Shown here: piece by piece, positions 1 through 6,478 of the stretch | Position numbering within the stretch: the stretch's first letter is position 1 | Layout: the number at the start of each line of letters is the position of its first letter | NCBI GenBank assembly: GCA_037382205.1 | Contig: JARRQD010000159.1 | Location: 1-8,263, forward strand | Direction of reading: 5' to 3' | Source of the DNA: Thiodiazotropha sp037382205 | Lineage (GTDB): Bacteria; Pseudomonadota; Gammaproteobacteria; Chromatiales; Chromatiaceae | Length of the DNA stretch: 8,263 nucleotides | Made by a program: the position numbers and the translations under genes | The notes under the pieces: generated by a model | Database searches by the model: none | Seen by the model: the letters and a program-made list of their open reading frames with translations, nothing else | What the model was told of the DNA's origin: nothing

Positions 1-1
1 C

Positions 2-709
2 CCCCCATCCCCCCATAAAGAGCTGTTGATCTACTGCGGCATCACCATGATAAAGCCCATGTCAGAGATCGCAGCTGTCCTGGAAAAACAGGAAAATATC
101 AAAATCTCCATCATCGAAGGGGGCTCAGGCAACCTGCTTAGATCGATCAAATTCAATCAACTGGGCGACCTCTATCTGCCTGGATCCGAGTCCTATCTCT
201 TACAGGCCAAGCAAGAGGATTTAATCGAGAAGTCGGTACATGTCGGCTATAACAAAGCGGCCATCATGGTTCAGAAAGGAAATCCTAAAAAGATAGCTGC
301 AGATTTAACAGCGCTGCTGAACCCCGATTACTATGTGGTTATCGGTAATCCTGACACTGGAAGCATTGGTAAAGAGACGAAAAAGATACTCTCTGCAGCA
401 GGTATTTTCAGTGCTGCGATGCGAAACGCGCGAGAGCTTACCACTGACTCAAAACGTCTGGTTGAAGTCCTCAAGAAGGGTGAAGCCGATCTTGTGATCA
501 ACTGGTATGCAACCGCGTTTTGGCCCGAAAATGCCGAACAAATCGACGCTCTGCCTATCGATGACAAATATGCGGCGAAGAAGCGGCTTGTACTTGGCTT
601 GCTAAAAACCTCTAAGCACCCAAAAATTGCAAAAAAATTCATGGAATATGCCGGATCGGCTAAAGGTCGAACTCTTTTTGAACGATACGGACTCTATAGT
701 GTTGAATAG
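2..709 (+). CDS. ModA-like periplasmic substrate-binding protein, 5'-partial
   Basis: This is the C-terminal 235 residues of a periplasmic binding protein of the type II (ModA / SBP_bac_11-like) fold. The frame is open to the left edge. The TTG at 26 is not a credible start, because it lies inside the first beta strand (KELLIYCGITMIKPM), which in this family follows the signal peptide; start and signal peptide are therefore outside the window. Family-like features are the ligand-loop region IIEGGSGNLLRSI, then GDLYLPGSESYLLQA in the place of the ModA ADVF segment, the hinge segment VIGNPDTGSIGKE, and the C-terminal F-x-x-Y-A-x-S-x-x-G-x-x-x-F-x-x-Y-G pattern. The ligand cannot be read from sequence; an oxyanion or small anion is the family default. 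No ABC ATPase or permease gene follows. Instead a membrane GGDEF-EAL gene starts 15 bp after the stop, so a signalling rather than transport role is inferred. Confident as to fold, unsure of ligand. Confidence 0.85.
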   Translation, partial: PPSPHKELLIYCGITMIKPMSEIAAVLEKQENIKISIIEGGSGNLLRSIKFNQLGDLYLPGSESYLLQAKQEDLIEKSVHVGYNKAAIMVQKGNPKKIAADLTALLNPDYYVVIGNPDTGSIGKETKKILSAAGIFSAAMRNARELTTDSKRLVEVLKKGEADLVINWYATAFWPENAEQIDALPIDDKYAAKKRLVLGLLKTSKHPKIAKKFMEYAGSAKGRTLFERYGLYSVE

Positions 710-724
710 AAGATCTGAACACGC

Positions 725-3556
725 ATGCTGCAACTGACTGAACACCCCATACAAAGACAGATCATTGGTCTGGCACTGTCGATTCTCACCATTGTCTTCG
801 CGCTGGCTGCCATCTATACCGGTTTTAGAACAAAAGCCAAGCAGATAGAAGATCAGCTGGATAACCAGAAAGCCAGACAGGAGATCGGACTCTCGATCTA
901 TCAACGACTGTTTTCTGCAAAGGCCTCTATCTTCAAACTCAGCATGTTGGATAATCGTTTGGAGCTGGAGATTGTCAAAAACCGCTTTGATGAGAACCAG
1001 ATGATCATCAAGAAGGGACTCGCCATACTTCATAATGGTGGCATTTTTAAAGACGAGATAGCAACCAACATCCCCGGCCAGAACAGTATGAACCTGATTG
1101 CCAATTATCAGCGATCTGAAACAGAGGGCTACGTGCTTGAGGTGCTTGAGTTAGGACCTGCAATTCATAATCTGGATGAACAGACACAACTCCTCTACCA
1201 ATTGATTAAATCAAAGATAGACTTTGCATCCAATCGACTAATCGGACTTCAGGACCGTATTGACAATTTGCTGAAGACAATCAATACAACACTGCAGCGC
1301 ACCCAAGAAAACGCAGCCCGGATGCTCTATGACAGCCAAAATAAGATTTCACAGCTCTCCATCGAGTACAAAGATAGTAAGACGCTATACGATAGCCTCC
1401 GCATACCGGTTGTTATCGTCGCGCTAGGCCTGTCCGCCTACCTACTGCTGGTCACCCTGAGCCGGGTTGGCAAGGTTATCGAAAAACGCAAGCAGGCTGA
1501 AGATCAATTACAACTTCTACTTGATACTACTGTAGAGGGCATCTTCGGTATTGATAATCAGGGAATCACTACTTTCGTCAATCCCTCTGCTTCACGTATG
1601 CTCGGCTACTGGCCGGATGAACTGATAAATCGAGAAAACCATCAATTGATTCACCACACCCACAGTGATGGAACACCCTATCCTGCCGCAGAGTGTTGCA
1701 TGCTAAAGGTACTCCAAGGAGGGACGGTCAATGCGCTCGATAGTGAGGTATTCTGGTGTAAAGATGGCACCTCATTCCCTGTGGAATACTCAAGTAAACC
1801 GATCCACCGCAAGGGTAAAATTGTTGGCGCGGTAATTAATTTCCGTGATATCAGCGAAAGAAAGCGTGCTGACAAGCGCATTCGAACTCTGCTCCAAGCC
1901 ATAGAACAGAGTCCTGTTTCGGTGGTCATGACAAATACCCTTGGTGACATTGAATATGTCAATCGAGCTTTCGAGACAACAACCGGTTATCACGCGAACG
2001 AAGTTCTGGGGCAAAACCCAAGAATTCTCAAATCAGACCATACACCAGTAGAATATTTTCAGGAGTTATGGGGGGCCATCCTAGCTGGTAAATCGTGGCG
2101 AGGAGAACTGCAGAACCGCAAAAAGAACGGTGAGCTTTTCTGGGAGCGAGCCTACATTGCACCAGTTGTAGATGAATCCGGCTCAACCAGCCACTACCTG
2201 GCTGTCAAAGAAGACATCACCTTACAAAAGCAGCAGGAAGAGAAGATCCTGCATCAAGCCAACTACGACAGCCTGACGAATCTGCCGAACCGCTTTCTTG
2301 CCCTTGACCGACTCTCACAGTTCATTAAAGAGGCACGAAGAAATGAGCATATGGTGGCGGTACTATTTCTCGATCTGGATGACTTCAAAAAGGTCAATGA
2401 TTCAATGAGCCATGAAGCAGGTGATAACTTACTGATACAAGCAGCTCAACGATTAAAGGATTCAGTACGCAACGATGACACAGTCAGTCGTCTTGGTGGC
2501 GATGAGTTTATTGTACTACTCAGCAGCCTGCAAACCGAACAACAGGTGCTACCCATTGCGGAAAAAATACTCAAAAGCTTTAAGTGTCCGTTTATCCTTG
2601 ATGGTCGTGAACTCATCCTCACATCCAGAATCGGCATCTCGATATTTCCAAGTGACGGAGAAAACCCTGCCGAACTCCTTCGCAATGCCGATACAGCGAT
2701 GTATCACTCCAAAGAGCAGGGTCGTAATACTTTTAACTTCTTCACTCATGAGATGAACCGGGGAATCTCCAGACGATTGCAGGTTGAGGAACAGCTAAAT
2801 GGCGCACTTGAGCGAAACGAATTCCAACTCTACTATCAACCCATATTTGATGTTGCCAAGCATGAGATCGTTGGTGCGGAATCTCTGCTACGCTGGAACA
2901 ATCCTATATTAGGCAATGTCAGCCCAGATGAATTCATTCCAATTACCGAGCAGACAGGCCAAATCGTACCACTCGGTCAGTTTGTGATTGAGCAAGCTCT
3001 CTGCATGACGTCAAAATGGCAGAACCAATTCGACAAACCATTTAAAATTGCTATCAACATCTCACCAAGACAGTTTAGAGACCCCAACCTAACAAACCAG
3101 ATCAAAGCCGCCTTAGATCAATGCCGTATCGCCAATCACACTGTCGTACTTGAGATCACTGAGGGAGTATTAATGAGTGGCCACACCTATATCGATAAGG
3201 CGCTGTCTGAGCTGAAAGATCTGGGTGTTACCATAACTATGGATGACTTCGGAACCGGTTACTCTTCCCTAAGTTACCTGCGTCGATACCCATTCGGCAA
3301 TTTAAAGATTGATCGAAGCTTCATCAAAGATATCAACATTGCCCCGGCAGACAGAGAGCTGGTAAGTGCCGCGATAGCCATGGCACATGGCCTTGGCATT
3401 ACAGTTGTTGCGGAGGGTGTAGAGACCAAAAACCAGCTTGAGTACCTAGCACAGCAGGGTTGTGATATGGCGCAGGGCTATCTTTTCAGCGCCCCCGTAT
3501 CAGCGCAGGAGATGGAAAAAATATTATCGAACAGTAAGGTTTCAACAATCGCCTGA
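725..3556 (+). CDS. Membrane-bound PAS-PAS-GGDEF-EAL c-di-GMP synthase/phosphodiesterase
   Basis: A 943-residue inner-membrane sensor enzyme that could make and break cyclic di-GMP. TM1 is at about residues 13-34 and TM2 at 227-245, enclosing a mostly helical periplasmic region of about 190 residues. Two PAS domains follow (about 260-378 and 388-505); the first has the HSDGTPYPAAEC insert common in sensor PAS domains. The GGDEF domain (about 515-670) has metal-site D550 in DLDDFK, an intact GGDEF at 591-595 and an RxxD inhibitory site (R582, D585) five residues before it. The EAL domain (about 690-930) has ESL in place of EAL at 719-721, but the Glu and Leu are kept. It also keeps N778, E810, D840-D841, K861, E897 and Q917, with spacing matching active EAL enzymes. 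Both activities are therefore plausible. The ATG at 725 puts TM1 right at the N-terminus; its ribosome site is weak (AGAAGA near 708), consistent with translation coupled to the binding-protein gene 15 bp upstream. The periplasmic loop probably receives the signal from that protein. Confidence 0.95.
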   Translation: MLQLTEHPIQRQIIGLALSILTIVFALAAIYTGFRTKAKQIEDQLDNQKARQEIGLSIYQRLFSAKASIFKLSMLDNRLELEIVKNRFDENQMIIKKGLAILHNGGIFKDEIATNIPGQNSMNLIANYQRSETEGYVLEVLELGPAIHNLDEQTQLLYQLIKSKIDFASNRLIGLQDRIDNLLKTINTTLQRTQENAARMLYDSQNKISQLSIEYKDSKTLYDSLRIPVVIVALGLSAYLLLVTLSRVGKVIEKRKQAEDQLQLLLDTTVEGIFGIDNQGITTFVNPSASRMLGYWPDELINRENHQLIHHTHSDGTPYPAAECCMLKVLQGGTVNALDSEVFWCKDGTSFPVEYSSKPIHRKGKIVGAVINFRDISERKRADKRIRTLLQAIEQSPVSVVMTNTLGDIEYVNRAFETTTGYHANEVLGQNPRILKSDHTPVEYFQELWGAILAGKSWRGELQNRKKNGELFWERAYIAPVVDESGSTSHYLAVKEDITLQKQQEEKILHQANYDSLTNLPNRFLALDRLSQFIKEARRNEHMVAVLFLDLDDFKKVNDSMSHEAGDNLLIQAAQRLKDSVRNDDTVSRLGGDEFIVLLSSLQTEQQVLPIAEKILKSFKCPFILDGRELILTSRIGISIFPSDGENPAELLRNADTAMYHSKEQGRNTFNFFTHEMNRGISRRLQVEEQLNGALERNEFQLYYQPIFDVAKHEIVGAESLLRWNNPILGNVSPDEFIPITEQTGQIVPLGQFVIEQALCMTSKWQNQFDKPFKIAINISPRQFRDPNLTNQIKAALDQCRIANHTVVLEITEGVLMSGHTYIDKALSELKDLGVTITMDDFGTGYSSLSYLRRYPFGNLKIDRSFIKDINIAPADRELVSAAIAMAHGLGITVVAEGVETKNQLEYLAQQGCDMAQGYLFSAPVSAQEMEKILSNSKVSTIA

Positions 3557-3683
3557 ATAACCATAAATTTCAATTTAATGCGTTTAAAATACACGCCAGG
3601 ATAGAACAAACTCAACCAGCTACGACAGAAGCTATTCTGATCGCTTTTCCAAAGACCGTGCTTTGGCTACCCAGCCTAATCAG

Positions 3684-3803
3684 CTACAGATAAGCTCCAG
3701 CCCGCGGCTGTTTTGGCGCCTCATTCTCAACCATGCCAGCTTGACAGCGACCACAAAACGGGCAGATCACCTTTCCTATCGGTGACTCCCATCTCAAAAC
3801 CAC
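3684..3803 (-). CDS. Possible small zinc-ribbon-like ORF or gene remnant (39 aa)
   Basis: On the minus strand a frame is open from the stop at 3828-3830 to the TAG at 3684-3686. The likeliest start is a GTG at 3803-3801, with a TTG just before it, giving 39 residues. It encodes a short hydrophobic start, then SPIGKVICPFCGRCQAG and a tail ending RAGAYL. The CxxCxxC cluster looks like half of a zinc ribbon, which would suit either a tiny zinc-binding protein or the end of a decayed gene. There is no ATG start and no clear ribosome site, and the frame overlaps the candidate promoter region of the next plus-strand gene. I do not recognise the family. It could equally be chance or part of a dispersed intergenic repeat. 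Confidence 0.2.
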   Translation of the reverse strand: MVLRWESPIGKVICPFCGRCQAGMVENEAPKQPRAGAYL

Positions 3804-3806
3804 CAA

Positions 3807-3834
3807 TGTAACAGTGATCGTTACGCCTTATACT
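3807..3834 (+). promoter_or_regulatory. Candidate sigma70-type promoter for the lipoprotein gene
   Basis: TATACT at 3829-3834 matches five of six bases of the -10 consensus and would start RNA near 3841, about 32 nt before the ATG at 3873. The matching -35 region (TGTAAC, 3807-3812, 16-bp spacing) is poor, so the promoter would probably need an activator. The overlapping inverted repeat at 3808-3824 fits that reading. Confidence 0.35.
3808..3824. promoter_or_regulatory. Inverted repeat, possible operator
   Basis: GTAAC at 3808-3812 and GTTAC at 3820-3824 form a perfect 5-bp inverted repeat around a 7-bp spacer. It lies where the -35 region of the promoter at 3829-3834 would be, a usual place for a dimeric repressor or activator site. 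The arms are short, so a chance match is possible. Confidence 0.25.
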
Positions 3835-3849
3835 AAAAACAAGTTTATT

Positions 3850-3886
3850 AGGAATTCACATGTTGAGTCTGCATGGATATCTCTAA
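3850..3886 (+). promoter_or_regulatory. Shine-Dalgarno-like AGGA with 8-codon mini-ORF overlapping the lipoprotein start
   Basis: The only purine-rich ribosome site here, AGGA at 3850-3853, is 6 nt before an ATG at 3860 but 19 nt before the lipoprotein ATG at 3873. The ATG at 3860 opens an eight-codon frame (MLSLHGYL) ending at TAA 3884-3886, inside the lipoprotein gene. An in-frame TGA at 3864-3866 rules out any earlier start for the lipoprotein itself. Ribosomes may load on the mini-ORF and restart at 3873, or the lipoprotein may simply be weakly translated. Confidence 0.3.
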
Positions 3887-6308
3887 AATTACCACAATCA
3901 TCGGCATACTACTGGTATTGATTACAACCACAGCCTGTGAATCCGAGGAGGGAGCTGCCGGTGTCACCGACACTGAAGCACCTAGTGCCGCATCCAATTT
4001 GAGCGCAACAACCACCGCTGATTCGGTAACGCTCAGCTGGAATGCAGCGAATGACAATATCGGTGTCGACCACTATCAGATCACCCGGGACAATAGCCCC
4101 ATTGGCACCACATCGATGACCTACTTTACCGATGATTCGGTCGATCCGGAGAGTGACTATGAATATCATGTGATTGCCTTTGATGCCGCAGGTAACAACA
4201 CCTCTTCCGAGGCCCTGACTGTCACGGTCGCCGCTGAAGTCAGAGAATTAAAGGCATTCCCGGGTGCTGAAGGATTTGGTTCTAACGCCACAGGTGGGCG
4301 CGCTGGTGAAGTGATAAAAGTAACCAATCTGAATCCAAGCGGCGGCGGGAGTTTGCAAGCCGCGCTGAATGTTGATAGGGCGCGCATCATCGTTTTCGAA
4401 GTGGCTGGCATCATTGAAGGGGACATAGTAATTCCATATGGCGATGTTACGATCGCAGGTCAGACAGCGCCAGGCGCCGGTATTACCATTCATGGACGAC
4501 TACAGTGCCAGTACAACAATCCACCGGACAACATCATCGTGCGCCACCTTCGGGTGCGCGCTGACCACTCAACCAATCCGAGTATTGCGGGTGATCAATA
4601 TGATGCTATCCAGTGCTCCAGAAGCACAAACTTGATATTCGACCACATCTCACTGTCCGGTGGTGTCGATGAAAACTTCGATATCTATTCAGCCAGAGAG
4701 GTCACCGTGCAGTGGTCAACCATAACTCGCTCAGATCCTGATGGTGGTCATTCTGAAAATGAACATAATTACGGTTTGATCAGCGGGCCTGATGGCGCCA
4801 ATGTATCAATTCACCATAATCTGTTTGCGCACAATAAAAACCGTAATCCAGCAGTGGCAAATGGACCGGCAGAAATCATCAGTAATGTGGTCTATAACGT
4901 GCGCCATGGTTTCATACACCACAACCCCTCTACCGGAAATTTCAATATCATCGGTAACTACTACATACAAGGGCCTGATAATAGTCTGATCCCTTTTTTC
5001 TTTGATGATGAATTTAAAGGCAATGGGACACCTGCCTTAAGTTATTACCTTAAGGACAACTATATCGACGACCCAGGTGATCATGAAGGAAGCGTAGACG
5101 ACCCATGGCAGACGCCCGCCCTTCACAGCAGCTTCGATAACATCGACTGGGGTTGGGATTCGAGTGCAGCAAAAAGTATTTCGAAACACATATTTGCTCT
5201 ACCAGTTGAAACCATCAATGAATCACAAGTCAACTATGATCAGGTCTTAAATAAGGCCGGAGCCTTTCCTAGAGATGTGATCGACACAGACAATGTCAAT
5301 GAAGTCATTAATCGTACCGGCAGTTGGGGTCTCAGAATGCCGACCGACCTGATGCAGAATCTGGTTTCCAGATCACCACAGGGTGACAATGATAACGACG
5401 GTATGTCTGATGCCTGGGAAGAGCGTAACGGCCTGTCAACATCCGCCGCTGACCACAATACTGTTATGCCCTCGGGTTACACAGCGATCGAAGCGTACAT
5501 CAACCAACTCGCTGATCATCTGGTAAATGGTGAAACAGAACAATTGGAGAGCAGTGTCGAACCACTCACCAGTGGCAACTGGTACCGTCCCACTGTCAAT
5601 ACAACCTGGGCCTGGCAGCTGCAAGGCACTCTGAACACCAGTTATTCAGTTGACCTCTATGATATCGACCTTTTCGATACATCTGCGGAGGAAATTGCCA
5701 ACCTGCAAGCCTCAGGCAAGCGGGTACTCTGCTACTTCTCTGCAGGCAGCTATGAGGCATGGCGTCCCGATGCAACAGAATTCGATGCCAATGACCTGGG
5801 CAACAACCTGGATGGTTGGCCAGATGAACGGTGGTTGGATATCCGCTCCTACAGCGTCTACACGATTATGCTGCAAAGACTTGATCTGGCAGTCACTAAA
5901 GGGTGCGATGGTATTGAAGCGGACAACGTGACAGTCTTTGAGGAACCAGACACCGGAATCACAGCCAACGCTGATGACCAACTGGCATTTAATCGAAACC
6001 TGTTCAATGCGGCACATCAGCGCGGTTTGACCGTTGCCCTTAAAAACGACCTGGATCAAATCAATGAAATGATCGACTATGTAGATCTGATCATCAACGA
6101 ACAGTGCCATCAATTCAATGAGTGTGATCTACTCACCCCCTTCATCACTGCTGGTAAACCTGTACTCAATGCGGAATACCAAAGTACATATCAGGACAAT
6201 CCTAATCCGCTTTGCGCTGAATCCAGAGCAGTAGACTTTCGCACCCTGATTCTCTCCATAGATCTGGACGACTCTCTCTATTTTAATTGTGATACGGATT
6301 ACCCATGA
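3873..6308 (+). CDS. Lipoprotein fusion: FN3, pectate-lyase-like beta-helix, Ca-loop linker, GH114 polygalactosaminidase
   Basis: An 811-residue predicted surface enzyme. Residues 1-21 are a lipoprotein signal with C22 as lipidated cysteine (TTTAC; Glu at +2, so outer-membrane sorting is expected). Residues 36-121 form a fibronectin type III domain. Residues 127-500 are a pectate-lyase-like beta-helix opening with AFPGAEGFG and TGGRAGEVI, with D257-H258, the calcium-site-like D266-E267-N268, H314-H315-N316 and R324 in NKNRNP, which aligns with the PL1-type catalytic Arg region. Residues 504-545 hold a calcium-loop linker (DNDNDGMSDAWEERNG). Residues 567-811 are a GH114 domain: WAWQLQG, YDIDLFDT, VLCYFSAGSYE, GCDGIEADN (E682 probably catalytic), NEQC. 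GH114 enzymes cut alpha-1,4-galactosaminan, and the family occurs in PelA; the lyase part would cleave uronate links by beta-elimination. The substrate is inferred to be a mixed amino-sugar/uronate matrix or capsule polymer. The start at 3873 is forced by a stop at 3864. Domain calls are strong; joint substrate and activity are inference. Confidence 0.93.
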   Translation: MDISKITTIIGILLVLITTTACESEEGAAGVTDTEAPSAASNLSATTTADSVTLSWNAANDNIGVDHYQITRDNSPIGTTSMTYFTDDSVDPESDYEYHVIAFDAAGNNTSSEALTVTVAAEVRELKAFPGAEGFGSNATGGRAGEVIKVTNLNPSGGGSLQAALNVDRARIIVFEVAGIIEGDIVIPYGDVTIAGQTAPGAGITIHGRLQCQYNNPPDNIIVRHLRVRADHSTNPSIAGDQYDAIQCSRSTNLIFDHISLSGGVDENFDIYSAREVTVQWSTITRSDPDGGHSENEHNYGLISGPDGANVSIHHNLFAHNKNRNPAVANGPAEIISNVVYNVRHGFIHHNPSTGNFNIIGNYYIQGPDNSLIPFFFDDEFKGNGTPALSYYLKDNYIDDPGDHEGSVDDPWQTPALHSSFDNIDWGWDSSAAKSISKHIFALPVETINESQVNYDQVLNKAGAFPRDVIDTDNVNEVINRTGSWGLRMPTDLMQNLVSRSPQGDNDNDGMSDAWEERNGLSTSAADHNTVMPSGYTAIEAYINQLADHLVNGETEQLESSVEPLTSGNWYRPTVNTTWAWQLQGTLNTSYSVDLYDIDLFDTSAEEIANLQASGKRVLCYFSAGSYEAWRPDATEFDANDLGNNLDGWPDERWLDIRSYSVYTIMLQRLDLAVTKGCDGIEADNVTVFEEPDTGITANADDQLAFNRNLFNAAHQRGLTVALKNDLDQINEMIDYVDLIINEQCHQFNECDLLTPFITAGKPVLNAEYQSTYQDNPNPLCAESRAVDFRTLILSIDLDDSLYFNCDTDYP

Positions 6309-6348
6309 GTCGCTTACCCACAATACCTAAACCTTAGAGCACTTGAAA

Positions 6349-6405
6349 TGGTAAAAGATGACCATAGGCAGTCGTCCATTCAATTTACCGCAACTTTGAT
6401 TTTTT
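6349..6405 (+). terminator. Possible weak terminator after the lipoprotein gene
   Basis: A two-part stem pairs GGTAAA (6350-6355) with TTTACC (6384-6389) and, inside it, GATGAC (6357-6362) with GTCGTC (6371-6376, one G-U pair), around an 8-nt loop. A run of six T lies at 6400-6405, about 10 nt after the stem. That gap and the AT-rich outer stem make it a poor match to a classical Rho-independent terminator, but it sits about 40 bp past the stop, where one is expected. Confidence 0.3.
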
Positions 6406-6417
6406 ATACCATGCGTT

Positions 6418-6446
6418 TTCAATTCATATCAGAGACAGTCTATTAT
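6418..6446 (+). promoter_or_regulatory. Candidate promoter for the phospholipase D family gene
   Basis: TTCAAT (6418-6423) and TATTAT (6441-6446) are 17 bp apart and match the -35 and -10 consensus at three and five of six bases. Transcription would begin near 6453, about 26 nt before the ATG at 6479. The 170-bp gap after the lipoprotein gene supports a separate promoter, but the match is modest in AT-rich DNA. Confidence 0.3.
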
Positions 6447-6478
6447 CTGAGAATGAACAGTTACTTAAGCTTGAGTCT

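Larger units (their letters stand above)
3557..3872. other. Intergenic region between c-di-GMP gene and lipoprotein gene
   Basis: A 316-bp gap with no gene of normal size on the plus strand. It holds no convincing Rho-independent terminator after 3556. A 6-bp hairpin (CCAAAG 3649-3654 with CTTTGG 3661-3666, 6-nt loop) has no T-run after it on either strand. The right half carries a short minus-strand frame (3684-3803), an inverted repeat (3808-3824) and a candidate -10 box (3829-3834), listed separately. The stretch separates two transcription units and may be a small repeat or the remnant of a lost gene. Confidence 0.6.

Noticed and set aside
26..28. TTG at 26 as the start of the binding-protein gene
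   Set aside because: The frame is open to the window edge, and the residues just before and after it form the conserved first strand of the mature protein, with no signal peptide after it.
602..1033. 143-codon minus-strand frame across the end of the binding-protein gene and the start of the GGDEF-EAL gene
   Set aside because: It is antisense to two well-supported genes, spans their junction, and its translation shows no domain or family pattern.
2475..2756. 93-codon plus-strand frame in another phase inside the GGDEF domain
   Set aside because: It overlaps the conserved GGDEF coding sequence and encodes no protein-like pattern; an out-of-phase shadow.
2879..2887. ESL instead of EAL, suggesting a dead phosphodiesterase
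   Set aside because: The variable middle residue is not catalytic, and all the other metal-binding and catalytic residues are present at normal spacing.
3649..3666. CCAAAG/CTTTGG hairpin as a terminator for the c-di-GMP operon
   Set aside because: The stem is only 6 bp, about 90 bp past the stop, and has no T-run after it on either strand.
5712..6113. 133-codon minus-strand frame within the GH114 region
   Set aside because: The plus-strand frame here is a clear GH114 domain; the antisense translation has no recognisable motif.
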